This document shows positions 33,716-44,400 of a stretch of 64,000 nt of DNA, one piece after another; the first letter of the stretch is position 1, and the number at the start of each line of letters is the position of its first letter. The notes under the pieces were generated by a model. It had not been told where the DNA came from. It did no database searches and worked only from the letters and a program-made list of their open reading frames with translations. Source of the DNA: Antilocapra americana. Lineage: Eukaryota; Chordata; Mammalia; Artiodactyla; Antilocapridae. Both the position numbers and the translations under genes were made by a program. The stretch lies in the NCBI GenBank assembly GCA_007570785.1, contig ML660774.1, forward strand, positions 13,792,719-13,856,718, written 5' to 3'.

Positions 33716-34565
33716 CTTTATTCATATGAAATCTTTACGGCAATTTGTTATATGTAATTACCTAGATATGTCAGTGAAATTTTATTAGCATAAATTGTTT
33801 TATAAGTTCCAATTCATCATTTTTATATATTATAAAGACACTAAATGAAATACAATTCATTTTAATGAAATAAAAAATTGAAATTATGTTTATGCTTAAC
33901 AGAAAAATTAATATTAGATTCCAATTTTTTTTTGTATACTATTTACAGAAAGTCATGCCAGTATTTTTTAAAAACTGGATTTTTTGGACATGGTTTTCTA
34001 TTTCAAGATACTCTAATCCAGAAATTTTAAAAAGGAAGCACTGGAAAATTTTATGTCAAAATTTAATCACTTAAAATATTTATGAGCTACCCACATTTCC
34101 CTTAAAATTTTCTGACTAGAGGGAATTAATGACAGATTTTAGGCAGGTTTAATTTTCTAAGTTATGCAGAAAAAATCTTGAAATATTTGTGTTATGGTCA
34201 GTGATGTGTTGGTAAATGCTTAATAACAGGCCAAATGGGAACCAAACAAAACCCAGAAATTTCTAAGATTATATGAGGGTCTGTTAAAACTGATATATCA
34301 ATAAAAGGTATATTTTGTCATTTGTCAAGCATTTCCTATATATATGCCTCCTTGAGTTCCTTAAAATTGACAAACAGGCCACAGGAGAATATAAAGATTC
34401 TGAACATCTAAATATGTCACCACTCAATTATAAACACCTCAAAAAATTAGCCTTTTAGAATTCAGAAATACTGCTTTTGGCTTGTATTTTAAACAATAGA
34501 ATTCATCACACTCTTGTAGTGTCTTGCTAATGTTAACATATATGTTGCAGTATCAATAGTATTGG
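33716..34565. other. AT-rich spacer
   Basis: AT-rich. The 62-codon frame at 33886-34074 (+) is a chance frame of low complexity. No feature. Confidence 0.4.
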
Positions 34566-34722
34566 ACTTCCCTAGTGGCTCAGTGGTACTCTGCCTGCTA
34601 ATTCAGGAGATGTGGGTTTGATCCCTGGGTTGGGAAGATATCCTGGAGAAGGAAATGGCAACCCACTCCAGCAGTCTTGTCTGAGAAATCCCATGCACAG
34701 AAAAGCCTGGTGGGCTGCTGTC

Positions 34723-35632
34723 TTCAGTTCAGTTCAGTCGCTCAGTCGTGTCCGACACTGCGACCCCATGAGCTGCAGCACACCAGGCCTCCCTATACAT
34801 CACCAACTGTCGGAGTCTATCCAAACACATGTCCATTGAGTCGATGATGCCATCCAACCATCTCACCCTCTGTCATCCCCTTCTCCTCCTGCCCTCAATC
34901 TTTCCCAGCATCAGGGTCTTTTCAAATGAGTTACTCCTTCACATCAGGTGGCCAAAGTATTGGAGTTTCAGCTTCCGCATCAGTCCTTCCAATGAGTATT
35001 CAGGACTGATCTCCTTTAGGATGGACTGATTGGATCTCCTTGCACTCCAAGGGACTCTCAAGAGTCTTCTCCAACACCATAGTTCAAAAGTATCAATCAA
35101 CACTCGGCTTTCTTTATAGTCCAACTCTCCCATCCGTACATGACTACTGGAAAAACCATAGCCTTGACTAGACGGACCTTTGTTGACAAAGTAATGTCTC
35201 TGCTTTTCAATATGCAGTCTAGGGTGGTCATAACTTTCCTTCCAAGGAGTAAGTGTCTTTTAATTTCATGGCTGCAATCCCCACCGGCAGTGATTTTGGA
35301 GCCCCCCAGAATAAAATCAGCCACTGTTTCCACTGTTTCCCTATCTATCTGCCATAAAGTGATGGGACCAGATGCCATGATCTTAGTTTTCTGAATGTTG
35401 AGCTTTAAGCCAACTTTTTCACTCTCCTCTTTCACTTTCATCAAGAGAGTTGTTAGTTCTTCTTCACTTTCTGGCATAAGGGTGGTGTCATCTGCATATC
35501 TGAGGTTATTGATATTTCTCCCAGAAATCTTGATTCCAGCTTGTGCTTACTCCAGCCCAGGGTTTCTCATGATGTACTCTGCATGTATGTTAAGTAAGCA
35601 GGGTGACAATATACAGCCTTCATGTACTCCTT
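34723..35632 (-). mobile_element. BovB LINE, 3' part, inserted in a Bov-tA
   Basis: Antisense BovB from TTCAGTTCAGTTCAGTCGCT (3' end) to TCATGTACTCCTT at 35632. GTCT occurs at both junctions and may be a short duplication. The SINE continues directly on both sides. Confidence 0.95.
35097..35477 (-). pseudogene. BovB reverse transcriptase fragment after the YADD block
   Basis: A 126-codon frame with SEEELTTLLMKVKEESEKVG, LNIQKTKIMASGPI and KITAGGDCSHEIKRHLLLGR. It starts just after the YADD motif; a shift separates it from the adjoining C-terminal frame at 34939-35133. It is part of the 34723-35632 insertion. Confidence 0.85.
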
Positions 35633-35999
35633 AGTCTATGGGACCACAAAAGATTTGGACATGACTTAGCAAATAAACAACAACAATCAGATAGTATCAG
35701 ATTGAGAGAGATTTTCCCTGAGAGTGAGTGATTCTTCTTCATGTGTGTTGCAATCATTTATCTTAACCTTTATTTGTATCATCACATTTAAATTATAGAT
35801 GCATGAGTAGTTTGATAGTGTTACAACTGTATAGTTTAACCTACAGAGAACTGAGTGTCTTATATTTGTGCTCTGCCCATTTCTATCTCACAATCATGGT
35901 AAAATTTAATGGTGACAATTGAAATGCTGTCAAAACTTTCTTCATTAAAAAACCCCCAAGCTGGTAGTTTTTATTACCATAGAAAGTGAAGTTTTGACA

Positions 36000-36165
36000 A
36001 ATTAATATAAATATAAATATATATATATACACAATTTAATAAATTTCATATATAATATACATAAATATAAATACATAGCATAAAGTATATAAGTGCAAGT
36101 ATCTATAAGTACATATTTATTGGTATTTACATAAAATATATAATATTTGACAAGTTATAATATGT
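36000..36165. repeat. AT-rich low-complexity DNA
   Basis: Repeated ATATAAATA and TATATATATA units with almost no G or C over about 165 bp. Confidence 0.75.
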
Positions 36166-36171
36166 GTTATG

Positions 36172-36352
36172 AAGTGAAAGTCTCTCAGTTGTTTCCAACT
36201 CTTTGCAACCCCATGGGCTACACAGTCCATGGAATTCTCCAGGCCAGAATACTGGAGTGGGTAGCCTTTCTCTCCTCCAGGGAATCTTCCCAACCCAGCA
36301 ATTGAACCCAGGTCTCCTGCATTGCAGGTGGATTCTTTACATGCTGAGCCTG
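36172..36352 (-). mobile_element. Bov-tA SINE (Bov-A monomer)
   Basis: GAAGTGAAAGTCTCTCAGTT, TGGAATTCTCCAGGCCAGAA, TCTTCCCAACCCAGCAATTG and GGTGGATTCTTTACATGCTG in antisense. The extreme head is lost. Confidence 0.92.
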
Positions 36353-38399
36353 GTTAAAACCTACCGAAGCATTTCATCATTTTCAGCATTCTCTGTGGGG
36401 CATGATTTGTTCCTATTCAAACTTCATTCTCCTCCATCATTTCTTCTGCAAATTCTCAAAACTGACCCTGCCTAGAATTAAACTTTGCTAGAGAAGATAA
36501 CTTCTCTCTCATCTGAACTGCATTTGATGTGCTTTTGTTTCCAGCCTGTCAGGTTCTCTCTTGGTTCTATGACTAGCCAAGTTTCCCATATTTTAGTTTC
36601 TCCTTTTAAGTTTCCTCTTATGTATTTTACAACCCATAAAACTTCAGTGCTCTTTCCCCTATCTTAGGTTTTGATTTTTTGTCAGTGAATCATTTCAGTC
36701 AGTTCCTCATTTTTTGACCACATCATCATAACCCTTCTATTAATAATCCGATCATTTTAGTCTCTCCCTGATTTTCCTTCATCTCCAAATGCAATTCAAT
36801 ATTTTTTTTTTAGTATTTTTTTCTACTATTCTATATGCTGTCTCTCTGATATTCAGTCTATTAGTACTTTGGTCATTTCTTTCATCATCTTTTCCCTCTC
36901 TCTCTAAAAACAAAAGAGATGAAAATCACCATTATTGTCTATCTGTACTTTTACATTTGGTAGTTTAAACATTTCAGTCTTAATAAATTATTGTTACATT
37001 ATTTTGTGCTTAACACCAGCTTGCCAAATTTATTATTTGTTTTATTAAATGACCCTAAATAATGATACCCTTTTTTGGTATGTTACCAAAAACTTTAGAA
37101 TGATACCACACTTCGCAAAAACCGTTGCTTATCTAAAACAATTCAATGTGTTTTTTCTTAATAAACAAGATTTCACATTCAAATAATCACTGAGTGTCAG
37201 TAGCATATGAAGATATTCACATTGTAGTTTCCAGCCTGCATAAATATTTTTTAATCATTTCTGTTTTAATGCATTGGTTTCATGTATACAGGTGCACATT
37301 CATTCATACACATGGTCCTCTACATTTTCCAGTATTCAGTATTCATAGATCTTTTGAAGGTTGGCTGGTGACAGTGACCCTTTTTCTATCTTCCTTTACC
37401 TTTAAACCTATTGGCCACTTGATGCCATTTAGAGATATTCATAATTAGAATTAGAATTACTCCAAAAAGTATCTAGTACTTTCACCCAGTTTTCTTTTTT
37501 CTTGGTTGTTTTTGTGTGTGTTTATTACACTAAGATGAACAGAGGAAAGGGATATTTTGATTATATTTTTGTTTTGTTGACATTTGTTCATTTGCTGGTT
37601 TGGTGTATATAAATGAGAGCAACATTCTTCCTCTTTATTTAGAATTTTTAAATGCAGAACAGGGTAACTAATGAAATTCATAGTGATTTAAAATAGAACA
37701 ATGCCTCTTTTCATCTTTATATGAGCAACCCATTATATGGGCCACGATTAATCCCTACCCTATTATTTTTCTGCTCTATTTGTAGTGTTAAGTATACACA
37801 GTAGGTATCAAAAACAATTTAGACACACTCATTAGAATAATAAATATTTTTATGTCTTTTTGGTGTTTAAAGTTCATGTAGCTGATTTTTTTTCTAGGTT
37901 TGTATAATACGATCATGTATTTCTAAATCATTACCTAAAATTTATAGTGTTCCTATATAGGAAAAGAGGGGGCACGTAAACCTTATGTCTTGAGAGGCAT
38001 AAATGCTAACTCAGTAATGAGATTTAATTCTGAAGAATGTTTCTTATTGTGGGACACACAAGTTTTGAAATAGGTAGCCCATAAGTAAGACAGGGGTTCA
38101 TCAATTATCCACTTTTCCTCTTTAAAAATTTAAGAATTTAAAAAATACTTTTTTTCTTTTTACTGCAATGTACCCCTTTATTTAATGTACAACTCAATCT
38201 AGTATTATGGAACCATATAGAGTATTATCAATGTATTATTAAAGGATGATCTGCAGCTTATTGAAGTAATCTTTTGCCTCAACTGCCATCTCCAATTGCC
38301 ATAGTATCTGGTTTTCTATGTCTACAGATCCACTCTATTGTGTTAATGTTGTATTTCAATGTCTCTTCTAAAATGAAAAACCCTGAGGGATAATGATTC
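36353..38399. other. Unique-looking intergenic DNA
   Basis: About 2 kb, T-rich in places. The frames at 36203-36475, 36485-36667, 37194-37448 (+) and 37457-37681 (-) show no domain. No repeat could be named. Confidence 0.45.
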
Positions 38400-38692
38400 A
38401 GGATTCTGCAATGGCAACCCACTCCAGTACTCTTGCCTGGAAAATCCCATGAACTGAGGAACCTGATGGGTTGCAGTCCATGGGGTCATGGAAGAGTCGG
38501 ACATGACTAAGCGACTTCACTTTCACTTTTCACTTTCATGCATTGGAGAAGGAAATGGCAACCCTCTCCAGTGTTCTTGCCTAGAGAACCCCAGGGCCGG
38601 CAGAGCCTGGTGGGCTGCCGTCTATGGGGTCACACAGAGTCGGACACGACTGAAGCGACTTAGCAGCAGCAACAACAGCATTGGCATATTAT
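38400..38692 (+). mobile_element. Bov-A2 type dimeric SINE
   Basis: First unit from GCAATGGCAACCCACTCCAG to GAGTCGGACATGACTAAGCG, linker CTTCACTTTCACTTTTCACT, second unit with GGAGAAGGAAATGGCAACCC, then CACAGAGTCGGACACGACTG and an AGCAGCAGCAACAAC tail. Confidence 0.93.
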
Positions 38693-38984
38693 GTAAATCA
38701 GTTGATCCAAAATAACTTTACAGTTACAACTAACTCAAGTCACTCACCTGAAGGAATGCATATCAGAAGATCAGCTTTTATTGGCTGGGGCAAAGACATG
38801 TGGATCATGTAAAGCAAATGACCAGGTCTAACCTTTGTATTACTCTTGAGGGATTATCAGAATGGAACTTTGGACTAATATACACATGCGCAGATATTAA
38901 AAAGTACTCAAATTCTGGGAGTTGAAGCATAATGAGAACCAAAAGAATATATCCGAGACCACGTGTTGATACCTAGCCTCCACT

Positions 38985-39400
38985 GCCCCTTGTCTCTAAT
39001 AGCAGAAGCATGAGCTCAGCTAGAAGACTGCGTTTGCCAGCTTGGGGCCGGATGTGGTCATGTGACTAACTTCAGGCAAGCAGAGTGTCAGATTTCAGAG
39101 AAATTTGTTTCAAAGGATCTGATTTAGTTGGCAGTTCTGCTTTTGTTTTGTTTTGTTTTTTTTAGCCCTTGAACCTCACTCCTTATTCAATCTTCCTAGA
39201 ATGTGGAGATGATGGCTAATATTCTTATTTACTTCCTAGGGCAAAGGTGACCTAGAGTTAGAAGTCAAATGCCAAGGATAATAGAGTGAAGGACAGAAAG
39301 ACATAGATTCCCTAATGACCCTGCAGTCTTCACCCCAGCACTGAAAAGGTTAATTCTGAATTTTCCTTTCATGAGAGAGGTAGTTCAGGTTCTGCTACTG
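38985..39400 (+). mobile_element. Possible ancient mammalian retroelement or LTR
   Basis: GATGTGGTCATGTGACTAAC, AGAATGTGGAGATGATGGCT, AAGGTGACCTAGAGTTAGAA and TTCCCTAATGACCCTGCAGT resemble, in order, a widespread old mammalian element with CATGTGACT and CCCTGATGAC boxes. I cannot name the family. Confidence 0.4.
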
Positions 39401-39512
39401 GTGGCAGAGTCTATTTTTATACTACATGTTGGATGTCTGGAACTTTTCAATCTGATTCTCATATTTTTCACTCATGGAAAACATTATGAAAAAAAAAATT
39501 TGGTTAAATTTT

Positions 39513-39635
39513 AAAATTTTTGGTCATGCCACTCAGCATGTGGGATGTTAATTCCTCAACCAAAGATCAAACCCTTGTCCCCTGCACTGTAAACACAGAG
39601 TCTTAACTGGTAGATGACCACAGAAGTCCCTCATG
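39513..39635 (-). mobile_element. CHR-type cetartiodactyl tRNA SINE
   Basis: Antisense: GCCACTCAGCATGTGGGATG, AACCAAAGATCAAACCCTTG, CCCCTGCACTGTAAACACAG and AGTCTTAACTGGTAGATGAC, ending AGAAGTCCCT. Confidence 0.85.
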
Positions 39636-39693
39636 GAAATATTCTGATGATGGCATTCTCCTTTTTATGTTCTAAATATCTTTTTATGATCCT

Positions 39694-39734
39694 ACTTCCT
39701 GGACTTCTGGGACTTCCTGGACTTCCTGGACTGG
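39694..39734. repeat. 9-bp minisatellite, about 4 copies
   Basis: Units ACTTCCTGG (39694), ACTTCTGGG (39703), ACTTCCTGG (39712) and ACTTCCTGG (39721), plus a partial unit. Confidence 0.9.
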
Positions 39735-40829
39735 TCCTCAAATTTTGCACATTTTATATTTCTTTTGTTGTATTTATTTAAAATTCTGGGGCATTTACTC
39801 AATTTATTTTCCATTCCTTCTATTGAGTTTTCAGATTTTTTTTTTAATTCAAATTTTCAATAACTCCTTTTGCTTTTTGTTTTATTGTTTCCTGAAATAC
39901 TCTGTCTCTCTCAATATTCATGATAAATTTAATTTTTTTCTTCCTGTATATTCTTTGTTGCTCTTTTATTTGGTTCTCTTTATACGTTGTTTTTGTTAAT
40001 CTTTCATATCAGTTTCCTTTTCAAAATATAAAGGATGTTGTTATGTTATCTAGTCATGCTTCAATGGAAAACAGAAAAATAGATATAAAGTTCAAATTAA
40101 ATAAGTTGGATATTGTTGAGTTTGAATTTCTGTGAAAATGATCTTGGTGAGTAATTTATTTGGAAATCATAGCCTCTTTTATTTTGCATTCTTTCTTCCT
40201 AGAATGGTCAAATTTCCAAAAGTGAAATATTCTAATCTTTGTCCTAGAAGATAAAATATTGCTGGCATAGTTGTGAAGCAATGTGGGAGAATTAGACTGA
40301 AAGCTTAAGAATTTTGTATTCCTTAAGCATGTATTTTCTATTTCTCATATTTTAAAATATTTCAGGTTATTTAGTCCAGAGACATCTATTTTACCTTTTC
40401 CAAAGAGAAAACCTCTAGACTTCCGTCAAGATGAAATACTAGTAACCAGTAGCCTCGAAGGGTGCAGGTGTCTAGTAATCTAGCCATTTGCTATTCATAT
40501 AGCTTTCATCCACATATTTTCATCTAGTATACCCTTTACCCCAAGTTCCTAAGGTTCCTAGATCTGCTAGTTCCCAGAACTTTTGAGTGATCTTCCATCT
40601 TCACTGTATTTTTTCCTCAGCTTTCCTCACTGCCAATTAAGAAAGTGGCTTTCTCGAACATGCCCTCCACCTGCTTTCAAATTTCCAAAATTATTTTGTT
40701 GTGTCTCCTTTCATGCTGTTGCATATTTGTGTATTTAAAAAAGATACTTGATGTAGTTTATGCAGTTTTTAAAAAGAGAGAAAAATTAAAAGTATCTGAT
40801 CAGTCATCTTAATCTAGAAGTTCCTGGAT
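39735..40829. other. T-rich DNA, unclassified
   Basis: T-rich text at 39745-40030 gives hydrophobic 70-84-codon frames without recognisable domains. It may be a decayed L1 in antisense, but the match was not good enough to call. Confidence 0.4.
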
Positions 40830-41650
40830 TATATTTAAATGAATTCCACTGGTCACTGTGTAAAAGTTGGATTAATAGGATATGAGAGTGGAAGCAAGAC
40901 ATCAGTTACAGGTTATTTCAGTACTCAGTGCAAGAGAGGATAATGCCTTGGGCAAGATGATAGCAATGAAGATAAAGTGAGTAGTTTCAATTGCATTCAG
41001 GAGATAACATCCAAAATTGCTGATAAATATTGGGAGTGAAAAGAAAAGAAAGTCTGAGAATTTTTGTTTTGTTTAATCAGCTGAGTATTATTTTTCCTAA
41101 ATGGGAAAGAATATAATAACATGGTGAGAGTGTAAATCAAAAATGCTCTTTTGGATCCTGTCTATTGTGATGCCTATCAAAGATTCAGTAGCAATGTTAA
41201 ACAGACACTAGGATCAAGAGATAAGATTTAGAGGTCAGAGCTGGAAATATACATTTTATTGTCATCAGGATGTCCAAAATATTTAAAGCTATAAATCTTG
41301 AGATCGCACACAAAGAGAGTCTATCAAATAAAAAGTTTGGAGCAAGGTCTTAGACCTCCAAAATTTAAAGATAAAGAAGAAAATGACAAACAAGCAAAGG
41401 GAATGGAAAAGTGGTTACTGAGAGGAAAAAAAAAAAAAAACCTTTGGAAGCCAAGGGAGAAAGTGCTTAAGGAGGGAGAGAATGTAGATTCTGTTGAAAG
41501 ATGCTGACAGGTCAGGTAAATTGAGGACAAAAGAGATTATTGGATTTTGTAGCTTGGAAATTATTGTTATCCTTGATCAGCATAGTGCAGAGGATAAAAC
41601 CTTGCCAGAAAGGGGTTGAATATGAAATTGGTGATTATGAGACTTAATAC
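40830..41650 (-). mobile_element. L2 LINE
   Basis: The plus strand follows antisense L2 over about 800 bp: AAGTTGGATTAATAGG, GATGATAGCAATGAAGATAA, ATTGTGATGCCTATCAAAGA, TCAGAGCTGGAAATATACAT, CCAAGGGAGAAAGTGCTTAA, GATGCTGACAGGTCAGGTAA and TTGGATTTTGTAGCTTGG. It includes the purine-rich ORF at 41298-41507, which is a shadow. Confidence 0.6.
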
Positions 41651-43446
41651 GTCTTCTCTTTTATTTAAAAAGAAAATTCTTTTTCCATGGAAAAATAATT
41701 GGAAACAAGAACAGCACATGAATCAGTTGATGGATTTTCTTAAAATATATTGCTTAGAGATACTGAAGTCATCTCAATATTAAGAAAGCATGTTTTTGTC
41801 CATATATGTTATAACTCCTTGTGGGGCATTTAGTCCTGTGTGAACATCCATGACAAATGGTTTTGGACAGTACTAAATATAACAGACTTTTTGGTGAGGA
41901 CCAAATATCTTAAAAAACAAATGTCTTATGGATATTTTGGATAGGACCAAATGTCTGCAAAGTGTTATAACTATATGACCATTTGCTATGTGGTTATTAC
42001 ACTTCATTCAAACTATAACATTCAATTACAGATAAAACATCAATTATATATTTCTGTGCACTGTTGCTATTTTTATGACAATAGGTGAAAAAGCAGAATC
42101 TATGAAATCTTGGATGAATGCAATGTTTCCTTTCTATATATTGGCAACTATTTTTTATGACACCCTTGAGCACCTGCTAGATTGCCTTATTATTTTTTCA
42201 AATGGATTACATCATTATTTACATCCTATAAGTTCACTTCTATTTTGCAAAATAATGAGCTTGAAGCTGTGCTTTGCATTTTAACAGTGTGGCTAGAATT
42301 CATTTAGGTAACCCTTCTACATCATTGTAATGCATAGCAGAGCACTGGTTTCTTATTGCCTAACTTTTAAAACAGAAAACCCTGAAGACATCTAATTTGC
42401 TGGTGGTTCAGTATTGCTATTGCTTCACGGGGATTACCAAAGGTTGGATCCCAACTACAGAATAATATGCATCTAACATACTTCTGGATCGCTGTGAGCC
42501 ACAAAGACTGTTGCTATGTGCAGGATGGTTTAAACCTAGCCTGGTTGCTTTGAGCTACACAGTTGGTTATATAGTAAGGTAAAGACTGAGGGTGGGATTT
42601 AGGGGTGATGTGGGAGATGATTTAGCCAGATCTAGAGATGTCTATCTGGTAAATGGCTTTGAAAAGAGCAGACATAAATTTGAGGTTGTCAGAAGACAAA
42701 TAGGGGATTGTTTTCACCTGTGAACTCGTCTTGCTCCAGAACACCTCTGAACAGTTTAGTCATTCCCTTCCTCGGATAACTCCAGGACAGCTGTACCTCA
42801 TGGTGAGATGCATGGGGTCTGCTAGTGCTGTGTGGAGCATCCCTGGCACATATGTCTTGGCCAGTATCTGGAGGAATCTGGTCACACACTCTTTAACTCA
42901 AGACTAACCTCTGCAAGACTAAGAGAAGTAGTGCAGAATTCGAAGACTGGGGCATGAGAATCTGTGGCATAGAAAAAATTTTGAAAAAAAAAATGCTTTG
43001 TTCCAAGAATGAATATGTGCACATATAGGAAATGTTGAATATTAGAAAGAAGAAAATATCCGTGATCTTACCACTCAGAGACTTTTCTTTTGATTACAAC
43101 AATAATGATGATTATAGGATACACAATATTGTATTCTGTTTTTCAGCTGCAACATAATCATTTTCCAGTGTTAGTATAGTTATTAATCATTTTAAATGAT
43201 TTTAGTTTATCAAATGATTACTTAACCATTTTCATGTACTTTCTGTTGGCGATTTCTCTGTTTAAAATAAGTCCCAAATTTAGTACTAAGTACTGCCTGT
43301 ATTCCTAAGTACATGAAAGCTAGGATGTACCTTTCAGAGGAAATGTGTATGTTATATAAGCTTTGTTCAGGCACGAGGTATAGTGATTTTAACTATCAAT
43401 TCAGTGTTAATTAACAATATACGCTATAATGTGTCTTTTCTTCAGC
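41651..43446. other. Unique-looking intergenic DNA
   Basis: About 1.8 kb. GACCAAATRTCT occurs twice (near 41899 and 41946). No gene or named repeat. Confidence 0.45.
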
Positions 43447-43668
43447 TCTTCGCAAACTCATTGGCAAAGACCCCAGGGTTGGGAAAGATTGAAGGCAGAA
43501 GGAGAAGGGGGCTAAAAAGATGAGATGGTTAAATGGCATCACCGACTCAATGGGCAGGATTCTGAGCAAATTCTACGAGTTAAGAGAAGACAGAGGAGCC
43601 TAGTATGCTGCAGTCCATACAGCTGCAGAATCAGACACAACTTAGTGACTGAACAACAACAACAGAAT
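43447..43668 (+). mobile_element. BovB LINE, 3' end
   Basis: TCATTGGCAAAGACCCCAGG, GGGAAAGATTGAAGGCAGAA, ATGGCATCACCGACTCAATG and CACAACTTAGTGACTGAACA, with an (AAC)n tail. TGTCTTT occurs just before (43432) and after (43670) and may be the duplication. Confidence 0.88.
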
Positions 43669-43864
43669 ATGTCTTTAGACAGAAATATACATAAAACAAG
43701 TTATATACTGATTGGTTGGCAATATGTAGCAAAATATTAAATATAGTCTTGATCCAATATTTTAATATCTAGGCAATATCCCTCTGTCATCAAAGTGAGT
43801 ATAAGATTATTCACTAGAATTAAAAGTTATTCAGTATTCACTACTTCATAGTCTAGGGCAATTT

Positions 43865-44037
43865 TGTAGAATATCAGTTCAGTTTAGTTCAGTCACTCAG
43901 TCATCTCTGACTCTTTGAGACCCCGTGCACTGCAGCATGTCAGGCTTCCCTGTCCATCACTAACTCCCAAAGCCTACTCAAACTCATGTCCATCCCATCA
44001 TTGATGCCATCCAACCATCTCATCCTCTGTAGAATAT
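43865..44037 (-). mobile_element. Very short BovB 3' end with 10-bp target-site duplication
   Basis: The body 43875-44027 is antisense BovB, CAGTTCAGTTTAGTTCAGTC to CCATCCAACCATCTCATCCT. TGTAGAATAT occurs at 43865-43874 and again at 44028-44037. Only about 150 bp was copied. Confidence 0.9.
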
Positions 44038-44084
44038 AGCTGTTGTTAATAAAGAGAAGATACGTTACACATTAAAACAATAAG

Positions 44085-44400
44085 TATCATTCACATTCAT
44101 TGTGCTTATAGATATGTTATTTATTTAACCCTCCCACTAATATGTGATGTTGATATTATTACCCAGGTTCAATCCCTGGTTCAGAAAGATACCCTGGAGA
44201 AGAAAACGAAAGTGCACTCCAGTATTCTTGCCTGGAAAATTCCATGGACAGACGAGCCTGGTTGGCTATAGCCCATGGAGTTGAAAAGAGTTGGGCATGA
44301 CTGAGCCTGTGTGTATGCACACACACACACATACACTCATATGTTATATGAAGAAACTTAGAACCTAAGATGGTAGAATAGATACTGTCCAAGTCAGCAG
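44085..44400 (-). mobile_element. MIR SINE split by Bov-tA
   Basis: GATATGTTATTTATTTAACC and TATGTGATGTTGATATTATT (left of the SINE), then TATGAAGAAACTTAGAACCT (right of it), follow antisense MIR order. The right part is short. Confidence 0.5.
44163..44345 (+). mobile_element. Bov-tA SINE, head truncated
   Basis: Starts in the B-box region AGGTTCAATCCCTGGTTCAG, then AGTGCACTCCAGTATTCTTG and AAGAGTTGGGCATGACTGAG, with a TGTGTG/CACACACA tail. Confidence 0.92.

Larger units (their letters stand above)
34566..35690 (+). mobile_element. Bov-tA SINE split by a BovB
   Basis: Left part (34566-34722): GGACTTCCCTAGTGGCTCAG, GGTTTGATCCCTGGGTTGGG and GCAACCCACTCCAGCAGTCT, up to GGGCTGCTGTCT. Right part (35633-35690): AGTCTATGGGACCACAAAAG and TTTGGACATGACTTAGCAAA with an AACAACAAC tail. 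Together they form one complete SINE. Confidence 0.9.

Noticed and set aside
39745..40135. Hydrophobic frames suggesting membrane protein segments
   Set aside because: T-rich DNA codes for Phe/Leu by default. No start context or domain supports a gene.
41298..41530. 69-codon and 68-codon frames on opposite strands
   Set aside because: They lie in purine-rich antisense L2 sequence with an A-run, and show no coding signature.
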